Assembly (NCBI GenBank): GCA_965247705.1
Contig: CBDFHV010000076.1
Span: 93,954 to 157,953 of the forward strand
DNA from: CBDFHV01 sp965247705
Lineage (GTDB): Bacteria; Pseudomonadota; Alphaproteobacteria; Rhodospirillales; CAMCUA01
Direction of reading: 5' to 3'
Length of the DNA stretch: 64,000 nucleotides
The translations under genes were made by a program, and so were the position numbers. This document shows, in pieces, positions 1 to 8,203 of this stretch (positions within the stretch are counted from its first letter, which is position 1; every line of letters starts with the position of its first letter). The notes below the pieces were generated by a model that was not told the DNA's origin, searched no databases, and saw only the letters and a list, made by a program, of their open reading frames with translations.

Positions 1-627
1 GGCCATGGAGACGCCAATGATCCGCACATCGGGCCGGGCCGCCTTGACGGCAAGCGCGATACCGCCGATCAGGCCGCCCCCGGATGCCGGGACAACCACC
101 GTGTCGACCTTGGGAAATTCTTCCAAGATCTCCAGACCGATGGTGCCCTGGCCGGCGATGACGTCCGGATGGTCGAAGGGGGACACCTCCACCGCCTCGC
201 CCGCGGCCACCAGCCGGTCGACCTCGCCTTGCGCCTCGTCCTGGCTCGCCCCCAGCACGCGCACATCCGCCCCCAGGGCCTTCAGCGCCGCCACCTTGTT
301 CTCCGGCACCAGGCGCGACAGGCAGACGATGGCCGTCATTCCGGCCCGCCGCGCCGCAAAGGCGACGGCGCGGCCGTGATTGCCGGTGGAGACGCAAACC
401 ACGGCTGAGACTCCTTCCGCCCGCAGCCTCTCCACCGCGTTGGTGGCGCCCCGGATCTTGAACGAGCCCGTGGGCTGCAGGGTCTCCACCTTCAGCCGCA
501 CGTCGGCCAATAGAAGCTCCGACAACGCGTCCGAACGCACCAGCGGCGTGCGCAGCACCACCGGCGCGATCCGAGCGCGGGCGGCGGCCAGGTCGGCGAC
601 AGCCGGCGAGGACCGGGTTGTCATCAT
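1..627 (-). CDS. Threonine/serine dehydratase-like PLP enzyme, C-terminus beyond window
   Basis: Fold-type II PLP enzyme of the threonine/serine dehydratase, serine racemase and EutB group. Such enzymes deaminate hydroxy-amino acids to 2-oxo acids in the cytoplasm. The frame is open from 627 to the window edge (about 209 residues). It carries TGSFKIRGA with the Schiff-base lysine at about residue 57, the downstream STGNHGRAVA stretch typical of the family, and the glycine-rich phosphate loop SGGGLIGG. Two ATG codons stand in tandem at 627 and 624; I use the first. It is transcribed away from the enolase-superfamily gene at 722. The exact substrate cannot be told from this fragment; IlvA, TdcB and hydroxyectoine-pathway EutB all look alike here. 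Confidence 0.85.
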   Translation of the reverse strand, partial: MMTTRSSPAVADLAAARARIAPVVLRTPLVRSDALSELLLADVRLKVETLQPTGSFKIRGATNAVERLRAEGVSAVVCVSTGNHGRAVAFAARRAGMTAIVCLSRLVPENKVAALKALGADVRVLGASQDEAQGEVDRLVAAGEAVEVSPFDHPDVIAGQGTIGLEILEEFPKVDTVVVPASGGGLIGGIALAVKAARPDVRIIGVSMA

Positions 628-721
628 GTCTTTGCGCCTTTCGTTCAGCGGCCGCATCCTACCTGTAGCCGTTGTTTAATGTATCCTCCACTGGCCCGAT
701 CGAGCGCCGGAGACCCGGACC

Positions 722-1873
722 ATGAGCCTCGCCGTTGCCCGCGTGGATGTCTTGCCCGTGCGCGTGCCCTACCGCCACCGGGAGCAGAGCGCGGTGGTGG
801 ACACCGCCGGTATCGGCAACGTGATTGTCAAGATCACCGCCGACAACGGCCTGGTGGGATGGGGGGAAAGCGCCGCCGCCGCCAGCACCGAGAACATCGT
901 CACCGCCGTGGAGTCCGCTGTCCCCTTCGTGGTCGGCCGCAACCCCTGGCATGGGGAGGCCATCGTCCGCGACATTCTGGTGTTGGGACGCTGGCGCTAT
1001 CAGGCGATGACCGCCGCCTTCGCCCTGGTCGGTATCGACACGGCGCTGTGGGACCTGTGCGGCAAAGCCAGCGGTCAGCCCCTGCACAACCTGTGGGGCG
1101 GCCCGGTCCACGAATCCCTGAACTACTTCTACTATCTGCATTGGGACGCCGACGATGGACTGGCGGCGCAATGCCGGGACGGGAAGGAGCGGGGCTACAC
1201 GGTGTTCTACCTCAAGGTCGGTCAGGACGAGGCGACGGACGAACGCCGCCTGGGCGTCCTGCGCACAGCCCTCGGCCCGGGGCCGAAGATCCGCATCGAC
1301 GCCAACCAATCCTGGTCGCCGGACCAGGCCGTCCGGCTGCTCACCCGCTGGCATCGGGCCTATGACCTGGACTTCGCCGAGGGTCCCATTCTCCATCACC
1401 CGCCCGACGCCATGGTCGAGCTCAAGCGGCGGGTCCCGGTGGCCTTGTGCGCCGACGAGGGCCTGCGCGGCGAGGATGGGGCGCTGGCCACGATCCTGGC
1501 CCGGGCCGCCGACTATCTGTGTTTCGGCCCCTCCGACGTGGGCACCCTGTCCCGGTTCCGGGACCTGTCGATGCTGGCCGGCCGCCTGGGCCAGCGGGTG
1601 TGCCGGCACACCTGGGGCGAGACCGGCATCTATGCCGCCGCCGCCCACCACGCCCTGCTGACCCTGCCCAACGCCTGCGACGGCCACCAGCAGACGGCGC
1701 AGATGATGGCCGCCGACGTGCTCAGCGAGCCGCTGCCCATCGCCGAGGGCCCCGATTGGGGCGTCATCGAGGGCCCCGGCCTGGGGGTCGCCGTGGACGA
1801 GGACAAGGTCATGGCCCTCCACGAAGACTACCGCCGCCACGGCGAGTACCCCCGTTCGGCGGCAGTCCGTTGA
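722..1873 (+). CDS. Mandelate racemase/muconate lactonizing enzyme family protein
   Basis: Enolase-superfamily enzyme, 383 residues, the normal length. An N-terminal capping domain ends near residue 120 and a TIM barrel follows. Visible barrel residues are a lysine in FYLKVG (K165), metal-ligand candidates in IRIDANQSW (D193), DFAEGP (E220) and CADEGL (D245/E246), and the C-terminal histidine in RHTWGET (H296). The usual KxK pair is reduced to one lysine because the first position is tyrosine (Y163). This argues against two-base racemase chemistry and for a dehydratase or one-base reaction; that is inference. Metal-dependent proton abstraction next to a carboxylate is the family reaction. The substrate is unknown. 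Confidence 0.85.
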   Translation: MSLAVARVDVLPVRVPYRHREQSAVVDTAGIGNVIVKITADNGLVGWGESAAAASTENIVTAVESAVPFVVGRNPWHGEAIVRDILVLGRWRYQAMTAAFALVGIDTALWDLCGKASGQPLHNLWGGPVHESLNYFYYLHWDADDGLAAQCRDGKERGYTVFYLKVGQDEATDERRLGVLRTALGPGPKIRIDANQSWSPDQAVRLLTRWHRAYDLDFAEGPILHHPPDAMVELKRRVPVALCADEGLRGEDGALATILARAADYLCFGPSDVGTLSRFRDLSMLAGRLGQRVCRHTWGETGIYAAAAHHALLTLPNACDGHQQTAQMMAADVLSEPLPIAEGPDWGVIEGPGLGVAVDEDKVMALHEDYRRHGEYPRSAAVR

Positions 1874-1882
1874 TGTGAACGC

Positions 1883-2767
1883 CTACACCACCCGGAACCG
1901 CAGGGGCTGCCCCGCGGCGAGACGGCGGCAGTTGTCGACGGCGACCTCCAGGCTGCGGTCGATGGTCTCCATGGTCAGCCAGGCGACGTGCGGGGTCAGC
2001 ACCACGTTGTCGAGGCCCAGCAGGGGATTGTCCGGCTTGACCGGTTCGGTGTCGAAGACATCCAGACCGGCGGCCCGCAGCCGCCCGCTTCGCAGGGCCG
2101 CGATCAGCGCCGCTTCGTCGATCATCCGCGCGGTCTCCGGCGTCAGGGGCACGTGCAACGACAGGATATCGCTTTCGCCGAGGAGCGCCCGAAGCGTGCG
2201 CCGTTCGGCGACACCTTCGGCCTCCGGCTTCGGCGTCCGGGCGCTGTAGAGCACGCGCGCGCCCAGCGCCCGCAGCATCGGGGCCAGCGCCCGGGGCACG
2301 GCGCCGAACCCCACCAGGCCGACCGTGCGGCTGCCGATCTCGCCGAGATGATCCTGAACGCCTGAGTCCATGGCCCAGCCCTGGCCGGCGGCGATCGCCC
2401 GGCCGAATGCGGGCAGCCGGCGCACGGCGGCGAGCATCAGGGCGAGGGTCATTTCGGCGACGGCGCGGCTGTTGGTGCCCGGCATGTTGCAGACCCGGAT
2501 GTCCCGGGCGCGGGCCGCCTCCAGGTCGATGGTGTTGACGCCGACGCCGATTTTCTGAATCAGCCGCAGGAGGGGCGCGGCGGCAATGTGGTCGGCCGAG
2601 ACCGGCCGCAGCACGTGCCACAGCACCTCCGCCTCGGCCATCAGTTCGGCAAAGCGGGCGTCGTCCGCCTCGCCGCAGGTCACCACATCGAGACCATGTC
2701 CCGAGATGTCGCCGAGGCGGGCCGCCAGCGCCGGCCCGGTGTCGTAGTGGAAGAGCACCCGCATCAT
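1883..2767 (-). CDS. D-2-hydroxyacid dehydrogenase family protein with internal deletion
   Basis: NAD(P)-dependent D-2-hydroxyacid dehydrogenase fold: an N-terminal substrate domain, the nucleotide motif VGLVGFGAVPRAL, and the C-terminal GLDVFDTEP (Glu) and LTPHVAW (His) catalytic elements. At 294 residues it is about 20 shorter than usual. The text runs from TPETARMID straight into EAALIAALRSG, so the family's LMKPGAxLINxxRGxxVD segment, with the catalytic arginine, is missing in frame near position 2120. The start is ATG at 2765-2767, which overlaps the TGA of the enolase-like gene as ATGA, so translation is probably coupled. It is the last gene of the kinase, enolase-like, dehydrogenase operon. 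Activity is doubtful without the arginine. Confidence 0.8.
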   Translation of the reverse strand: MMRVLFHYDTGPALAARLGDISGHGLDVVTCGEADDARFAELMAEAEVLWHVLRPVSADHIAAAPLLRLIQKIGVGVNTIDLEAARARDIRVCNMPGTNSRAVAEMTLALMLAAVRRLPAFGRAIAAGQGWAMDSGVQDHLGEIGSRTVGLVGFGAVPRALAPMLRALGARVLYSARTPKPEAEGVAERRTLRALLGESDILSLHVPLTPETARMIDEAALIAALRSGRLRAAGLDVFDTEPVKPDNPLLGLDNVVLTPHVAWLTMETIDRSLEVAVDNCRRLAAGQPLRFRVV

Positions 2768-4050
2768 CGGCTCCAGGGGAAAATCGAACCCGGCGGCAGT
2801 TGACCGCCGTTGGGCAAGGCATCGGCGATACGCAGACCCTCGTTCCACTTGGCGGTCCGCTCACCGTGGGCGATGGAGCCGACCTTCAGTTGCGGCACGC
2901 CCCAGCCGACGGCGAGGTGGACGATGGTCACGTCCTCGGTCTCGCCCGAACGGGCCGAGACGACGGCGCCCATTCCGGCCTTCTGCGCGGCCTTCAGCGC
3001 GGCCCGGCATTCGCTGAGGGTGCCTGCCTGGTTGGGCTTCAGCAGAACGGCGTTGCAGGCGCCCGTTTGGGCCGCCTCGGCCACCCGCAGGGCGTTGGTC
3101 ACCAGGGCATCGTCGCCGACGATCTGGACCCGGTCGCCGAAGGCGCGGGTGAAGGCGGCGAGGCCCGCCATATCGTCCTCGGCGAGAGGGTCCTCCACCG
3201 AGACGATGGGGAAGCGCTCGATCCACCGGCCGAGAAGGGCGCACAGCCCGTCGCTGTCGAGCTCCCGGCCATCGCGGGCCAGCCGATATCGCCCGCCGCG
3301 CCCGAACTCGGAGGCCGCCACGTCGAGGGCGATGGCAACCTGCTCGCCCGGCACCAAGCCCGCCCGCTCGATCGCCCGCACGAGCATCTCCAGGGCCTCC
3401 ACATTGGTCGCGAACTCGGGCCAGTGGCCCCCTTCATCGGCGGTGCCGTGGGTGAGGTCGCGTTCCGCCATCAGCGCACCGGCGGCGCGATAGACCTCGG
3501 CGCTCCACACCAACGCTTCTTCGAACGCGCTGGCTCCGGCTGCGATCACCATGAAGTCTTGAATATCCACTCGCCGGCCGGCGTGGGCGCCGCCGCCGAA
3601 AATCTGGATTTCGGGAAGCGGCAGCAACGGGTTGGACGTCTGAGACAGCGATTGCCACAGGGGCAATCCACGGGCGGCCGCGGCGGCATGGGCCATTGCC
3701 ATGGACGTCGCGACCAGGGCGTTTCCGCCCAGGCGACTCTTGTCTGGGGTACCGTCGCACTCGATGAGGATGCGGTCCGCCCAGGCTTGATCGCCGGCAT
3801 CGATCCCGGCAAGGGCATCGGCGATGTCGCCGTCCACGTTGTCGACGGCCCGCGTCACGTCCAGACCGCCCATAGAGGTGCCGCCATCCCGCAAGTCCAC
3901 CGCCTCGAACCGGCCGCGGGACGCCCCCGCGGGCGCGATGGCGCGGCCCCGGGCGCCGCCCCTCAGAGCGACCTCGACCTCGACGGTGGGGCGGCCGCGG
4001 GAATCCCAGACCCGGCGGCCCTTGACCGAAACCATGGATGTGGCGCTCAA
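2764..4050 (-). CDS. Enolase paralog lacking the active-site histidine
   Basis: Clear enolase homolog of 428 residues: WDSRGRPTVEVEV at the N-terminus, then ADEGGHWP, IALDVAASEF, SVEDPLAEDD, IVGDDALVTN, LLKPNQAGTLSE and SARSGETED. The three metal carboxylates (yeast D246, E295, D320), the base lysine (K345) and E211 are conserved. The yeast H373 position is alanine (SARSGE instead of SHRSGE) and E168 is aspartate (QDFMV). I therefore call a paralog with altered chemistry or substrate, not the housekeeping glycolytic enzyme. The start is TTG at 4048-4050: it has GGAGGAA about 9 bases upstream and overlaps the kinase stop as TTGA. The in-frame ATG at 4033-4035 lies too far from that ribosome site. 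Confidence 0.85.
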   Translation of the reverse strand: MSATSMVSVKGRRVWDSRGRPTVEVEVALRGGARGRAIAPAGASRGRFEAVDLRDGGTSMGGLDVTRAVDNVDGDIADALAGIDAGDQAWADRILIECDGTPDKSRLGGNALVATSMAMAHAAAAARGLPLWQSLSQTSNPLLPLPEIQIFGGGAHAGRRVDIQDFMVIAAGASAFEEALVWSAEVYRAAGALMAERDLTHGTADEGGHWPEFATNVEALEMLVRAIERAGLVPGEQVAIALDVAASEFGRGGRYRLARDGRELDSDGLCALLGRWIERFPIVSVEDPLAEDDMAGLAAFTRAFGDRVQIVGDDALVTNALRVAEAAQTGACNAVLLKPNQAGTLSECRAALKAAQKAGMGAVVSARSGETEDVTIVHLAVGWGVPQLKVGSIAHGERTAKWNEGLRIADALPNGGQLPPGSIFPWSR

Positions 4051-5090
4051 AGTCCCAGTTCCTCCGCCCACGCGTCGTGTACCGCGCCAAGCCGGTCGAC
4101 GGGGGCATTCAACAGCCTCCGGGCCACCCGCCGCACCCGGTTCTTGTCGTGCTCCCCCGTGATGTACTCGACCGGGGACTTGCCGTCGATGCGGGCCAGG
4201 AACAGTCCCGCCAACAGGTGCGCCGCGCGGCGCTCGAGGCCGGCTGGACTCTCCCAGTTCACCGCCGACAGATAGGTGCCGGACAGGGTTTGGAAGCAGG
4301 CAAGGAACATGGCCGATGCCTTGGCTGTCCAAAGACACTTCAGCAGCAGGTGATTGAGGCAAAAGGCGAGATCGAACGCCGGATCTCCGTACCACGCGCA
4401 TTCCGCATCCAGGAATACCGGCCCGTTGGGTCCGAGGAGGATGTTCTTGGGACTCACGTCGCCGTGGACCAGGGCCAGCCGGGTGTTGGCGGTCGTCCGG
4501 ACGATCCCATCCAGGACCGGCCCCAGGTCCGGATGGGCCCGCGCCGCGGTTTCCAGATAGGGCTCGAGGCGAATGGCGCGGAAAATCCCGTCGGACGAAA
4601 AGCGTTCGGCGATTTCGGGTCGTAAGGCCGTGCCGGCGTGGATCGCCACCAATCGGGATGCCACCCGCGCGGCATCCGCCGGGCGTGCGTGGCCTCGCCG
4701 CAGTTTTTCCTTCCACGGCCGAAACGCTCGGGGGTCCAGGAATTCCATGACGATGAGGCCGGCCGCGCGATCATGTCCCAGCAGACGGGGCACAGCATCG
4801 GGCGCGATGGCGTCGACGGTCTCCATCCAGGCGGCCTCGTAGGCATTGCGCTCGACCGGCACGCGCCAGTCGGCGGCGACCTTGAGGCGCGGAAGCGCCC
4901 GCTTGACGCAGACCATGCGCTGGCCCAGATCGACCCGCCAGATGTCGGACGAAACGCCGCCGGCGAGGGGTACGAACCGCGGCGTCTCGCCGCCGTCGTC
5001 GAGTCCCAGCCGCCTGAGCGCCGCCACAACCTCCTCGGGCGGCGTTCTGGAACGCGGCGTCGGCTTCTCGGGCATATCGGCGTCAACCAT
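4047..5090 (-). CDS. Phosphotransferase (APH-like small-molecule kinase)
   Basis: Aminoglycoside-phosphotransferase/choline-kinase fold protein of 347 residues. It has an N-lobe lysine in MVCVKRA (K63), the catalytic loop LVHGDVSPKNIL (H209, D211, N216) and the metal-binding FLDAECAWYGDPAFDLA (D228). Such kinases phosphorylate small metabolites (methylthioribose, homoserine, choline, sugars) and not only antibiotics. It is the first gene of a three-gene minus-strand operon with an enolase paralog and a 2-hydroxyacid dehydrogenase, and its TGA overlaps the TTG start of the enolase-like gene. By inference it makes the phosphorylated substrate of that enolase paralog. A GGAGGG-rich stretch lies upstream of ATG 5090. 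Confidence 0.8.
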   Translation of the reverse strand: MVDADMPEKPTPRSRTPPEEVVAALRRLGLDDGGETPRFVPLAGGVSSDIWRVDLGQRMVCVKRALPRLKVAADWRVPVERNAYEAAWMETVDAIAPDAVPRLLGHDRAAGLIVMEFLDPRAFRPWKEKLRRGHARPADAARVASRLVAIHAGTALRPEIAERFSSDGIFRAIRLEPYLETAARAHPDLGPVLDGIVRTTANTRLALVHGDVSPKNILLGPNGPVFLDAECAWYGDPAFDLAFCLNHLLLKCLWTAKASAMFLACFQTLSGTYLSAVNWESPAGLERRAAHLLAGLFLARIDGKSPVEYITGEHDKNRVRRVARRLLNAPVDRLGAVHDAWAEELGL

Positions 5091-5244
5091 TGGCGCGGAG
5101 GAAGCCCTCCCGAAGTCATTCGGAGGACCTATACCGATCAGATAATAGACAGGTCGTGCCCGCTTGCGGCACCTTACGATGGAGCCGATCGGTCACCTTG
5201 AACCGGAACGTCAAGGTTATGGTGGGAACGCCGAGAGCGGAATC

Positions 5245-6285
5245 ATGGCTTGTTGGAATTCTCAAAGTTGGAGGTTTCGCGGTGCGATCGGGATCGCGGT
5301 TTGCTGGGCATTTTTCTCCGCGCCCGCTTCGGCGGAGGGACATTCGGCAACGCGCGTCGGCCCCCTGAACACGACCGCCGAGTTCAGGATCCCTGCCGAC
5401 GGGAAGACGGGCGCGCCCGAACCGCCCGGAGTGCTTGGTCGCGCGGTGATTGTCGCGGCCAAGAAAGGGGGCAGGAAGAAAGGGTCGCGGCCTCGTGGCG
5501 TCGCCGCCCCGGCGGCGGCATCGGGTCCCAGGCTTGACGGTCAAGTGCCCCTCGACGCGATCGACCAGGAAACCCGCTGCGCCATCGGCCGTTCGCCGTC
5601 TTGCGACATCAAGGTCGCGATCAAACGGGGGCTCTTCGAGACGGGGCTGCGACCCCGCTTTCCCGAGGGCCTCGACTGCCGCGATATCGACGAGCAGTGG
5701 GCCATCTCCTATACCCACAAGCGGCCTCGGGAGAACTATCACGGCGGCATCGACATGCCGGCTCCGTTCGGTACCCCCATTGTCGCGGTGGCGGCGGGGA
5801 CGGTGGTCGGGAAGTACGACCCCGAGCGCAGTTTCCGCGGCATCGAGATCATTCTGCGCCATGGTCCCGAAGACACCGGCATTCCGCTGTGGATCTACAC
5901 CCAATACGCCCATTTCGACCAAGTCCCGAAGGTGCGGGTTGGTCAGCGGGTCCGCATGGGCGAGGTGCTCGGCCCCACCGGAAATTCGGGCATCGCGCCC
6001 TCGCAACGCAGATCCGGCAAGCAACGCCGGCCGGCCATCCATTTCGCCGTGTGGTTCAGCACCAGCCGCCAATACGTCGCCGGCCGCGGCAAGGTCATCC
6101 CGGTCGATGGCCACTGGATGGACCCCAACGCACTCTATCGCGGCAAGCCGCCCTTCGACTCGTACGCCATGAAGGCTCTGCCGGAGGGGGGAAAACGGGT
6201 GCCGATCCCGGTCATGGTCAAGGACGCGGCGACCGTTCCCGCGGCGACGAAACTGGTCTGGCCCTATTCGTGCGCGCGGGACTGA
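5245..6285 (+). CDS. Secreted M23 family metallopeptidase
   Basis: Peptidoglycan endopeptidase of the LytM/M23 type, 346 residues. The start at ATG 5245 gives a clear signal peptide (hydrophobic stretch ending FFSAPASA, about residue 30), so export to the periplasm is expected; an upstream in-frame ATG at 5164 would bury it. After a basic, low-complexity linker (KKGGRKKGSR) the M23 domain shows NYHGGIDM (H166, D170), YAHFD (H223) and AIHFAV (H266). Compared with the canonical HLH, the first histidine is alanine (A264). The zinc ligands are kept but one catalytic-site histidine is lost, so it may be weakly active or regulatory. It is divergent from the kinase operon. Confidence 0.82.
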   Translation: MACWNSQSWRFRGAIGIAVCWAFFSAPASAEGHSATRVGPLNTTAEFRIPADGKTGAPEPPGVLGRAVIVAAKKGGRKKGSRPRGVAAPAAASGPRLDGQVPLDAIDQETRCAIGRSPSCDIKVAIKRGLFETGLRPRFPEGLDCRDIDEQWAISYTHKRPRENYHGGIDMPAPFGTPIVAVAAGTVVGKYDPERSFRGIEIILRHGPEDTGIPLWIYTQYAHFDQVPKVRVGQRVRMGEVLGPTGNSGIAPSQRRSGKQRRPAIHFAVWFSTSRQYVAGRGKVIPVDGHWMDPNALYRGKPPFDSYAMKALPEGGKRVPIPVMVKDAATVPAATKLVWPYSCARD

Positions 6286-6871
6286 CCGCGCCGCCGAACG
6301 TCAGTCATAGGCAACCTGGGGATACCAGTCCGTGCCGCGGCCGTCCGGCGTCAGATCGAGGATGTTCCACAGGGGCCACAGAAGATCCACGTGGCGGGGA
6401 TGCTGGCCTTCCTCCGGCGACGCGTAGAACAGCTCCGAGGCATAGCGGTGGTGGATGCCGTCATCGTCCTTGTGGAAAACGTTGACAATGGGCCATTGGC
6501 TGCCGTTCGGCGCTTCCGCCAGATAATCGGCATTGAAGGAATTCCCACCGGATGACAGGAGTCGCAGGTTGTTCCAGCCCCGCGCCCGCGCCCAGTCGCG
6601 GATTGTCCCGATGGGCGCCTTGGCGACCACCGCCAGGTTGACTCGCTGGGCGATGTGGACCGCGTTGCCGTTGAGGCTGTCGAGAAAGGCGGAGCACATG
6701 GGGCAGGGATCGCCCCCCGGCGCATACATGAAGCCGTAGACCACCAGGCTGTTCTTGCCGGGAGCGAACAATCCCGACATCGGGGTTTCCACTTCAATCT
6801 CCCGGTCCGCTAGTGTTGCGATTCTAACATTTGGTTCCTGAGCCCGGGGGTGAAGGTCGCAGTTTGCGTAG

Positions 6872-7948
6872 CGTCCCTATCCGGTTAAAGCAGGTAGCGC
6901 ACCCTGCGGTTGAAGACTGTCGACCAGCTCCTTGTAGGTGATGGTGGGTTGGTCCATGGCGCGGCGGAGGACGAAGTCGGCCAGATCGGTGATGCGTGTG
7001 CGGCGGTTGAAGCGGTAGCTCCATTCCCGGGCATAGCGCGGCAGGTGCTTGGCGCCGACACCGTGATAGGTGCCGTTGAGCCAGGTCTTCACGTTGGAAA
7101 ACAGGACATGGACGACCGGCATCAAGCGCTCGGCATTCTTGCCTTCGCCTTGCACGACGGGGTGGTGGCGATAGGTGTCGCGGAGTCCGGCGCACCCCTT
7201 GAAGGCGTCGCTGGCGAGGCGGCTTCCGGGCCTGACCGAGGCGCGCACGAAGCCGCCCAGCTCGCGGGCGGTGGCCGCCGGGAGGATGGCGAGCCGCGCC
7301 CGGCCGGCGACGAAGCCGCTTCCCTTGATGCCCTTGCCCGGCCCGACCGGCCGCTTCTCGACGGCCATCACCAACAGGCTCTTGTTCGGGTTGGAAAGGC
7401 CCCGGCCCCGGCTCTCCGGCTTGCCGCGCCCGCCATAATAACTCTCGTCGACTTCGACCAAGCCCTCGAGCGGAAATTCCGAGCGCTCCGTCAGGGCATG
7501 ACGCAGCTTATGAGCCATCAGCCACGCTGTCTCGTAGCGCAGATCCAACTCGCGGGACAGCAAAAGGGCCGAGACCCCACGCTTGTCGCGCGCCATCCAC
7601 CACGCCGCCAGGAACCATTTGCGGAGCGGCGTGCGGGTGCGGTGGAAGATCGTCCCCGCCGTCACCGATTCCTGATGACCGCAACGGGCGCATTCGAAGA
7701 TCCTGGGCCGCGCCGTCATTCGGTAGCTCCGCCGTTCGCCGCAGCGGGCACAGACATAGCCCTGCGGCCAGCGCAGCCGGGCCAGCGCCTCGATGCAGGC
7801 CGCTTCCGATCCGTGCCGTTCTTGAAACGCCAACATCCTGCCCATCGCACCGCCCTCCAAAAGCCCGAGACAATGCGATCAGCCTACATCCTCTACGTGA
7901 ACATAACAAGAACATTTAGGTCGATCCTGTTTTAACCGGATAGGGACG
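6872..7948 (-). mobile_element. IS1595-family insertion sequence (1077 bp)
   Basis: Complete element. Terminal inverted repeats begin CGTCCCTATCCGGTTAAA at both ends (6872 inward, and 7948 inward on the other strand) and continue with RCAGG. It is flanked by a perfect 8-bp direct repeat TTGCGTAG at 6864-6871 and 7949-7956, the duplication length typical of the family. It carries a single full-length transposase gene and sits inside the 93-bp MITE that had already interrupted the DUF899 gene. The intact gene, clean duplication and near-perfect inverted repeats point to a recent insertion. Confidence 0.93.
6877..7860 (-). CDS. IS1595-family transposase
   Basis: 327-residue transposase with an N-terminal zinc ribbon (two CARC pairs, near residues 37-40 and 57-60) and the ISXO2-like DDE/DDN catalytic domain. 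EVDESYYGG carries the first Asp, RLASDAFKG the second, and the C-terminal block runs from HVLFSNVKTWLNGTYHGV through YAREWSYRFNRR. Its stop codon lies inside the terminal inverted repeat at 6877-6879, a compact layout. The reading frame is intact, so the element is probably active. It catalyses cut-and-paste movement of this element and perhaps of related ends such as the one near 62723. Confidence 0.92.
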   Translation of the reverse strand: MEGGAMGRMLAFQERHGSEAACIEALARLRWPQGYVCARCGERRSYRMTARPRIFECARCGHQESVTAGTIFHRTRTPLRKWFLAAWWMARDKRGVSALLLSRELDLRYETAWLMAHKLRHALTERSEFPLEGLVEVDESYYGGRGKPESRGRGLSNPNKSLLVMAVEKRPVGPGKGIKGSGFVAGRARLAILPAATARELGGFVRASVRPGSRLASDAFKGCAGLRDTYRHHPVVQGEGKNAERLMPVVHVLFSNVKTWLNGTYHGVGAKHLPRYAREWSYRFNRRTRITDLADFVLRRAMDQPTITYKELVDSLQPQGALPALTG

Positions 7949-8203
7949 TTGCGTAGATTTAATGGGAACGAAATGTCTCGATCGGAACACTAGGTCGTCG
8001 CCGCCTTCCTCGAACACATATTCCTCCTTGACCTTGCCGCCCGGCGGCAGGCCGCGGCGCAAGGCGGCGACCGATTCCACCTGCTTGCGCAGCTCCTTCT
8101 CGGCCGTCAGCAGTCGGTTGCGGGCCTGGCGATAGGCGTCGCTCTCGGCGGGCAGCCGTTGTTCCTGTACATCAGCCATGTTCTTCGTTCCTTCCGTCAT
8201 GTT

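Larger units (their letters stand above)
6813..7990. mobile_element. 93-bp IS630-type MITE, interrupted by an IS1595 element
   Basis: The sequence inside the duplicated TA (6811-6812 and 7991-7992), minus the IS1595 element and one copy of its target duplication, is 93 bases long and encodes nothing. Its ends form an imperfect inverted repeat: GTGTTGCGATTCTAACATTT from 6813, and GTGTTCCGATCGAGACATTT read backwards from 7990, with about 20 of 26 positions matching. Each end also resembles the corresponding end of the complete IS630-family element at 26778-27911 (GTGTAGCGATTCCAAC and GTGTTCCGCTCGAAAC). This fits a non-autonomous internal-deletion derivative mobilised by an IS630-type transposase. 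Confidence 0.85.
6301..8200 (-). pseudogene. DUF899 thioredoxin-fold gene split by nested insertions
   Basis: Two halves of one DUF899 gene. The N-terminal half (8200-7993) reads through EYVFEEGGDDL. The C-terminal half (6810-6301) resumes with ADREIEVETPMSGLFAPGK and carries the CPMC cysteine motif and the long conserved tail. Removing everything between the TA dinucleotides at 7991-7992 and 6811-6812, and keeping one TA, rejoins the halves exactly in frame: 720 bases, 239 residues, a normal length for the family. The insert is a 93-bp MITE containing an IS1595-family element. DUF899 proteins are predicted thioredoxin-like and often sit beside ArsR regulators, as here. In its present form the gene cannot make the full protein. 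Confidence 0.88.
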
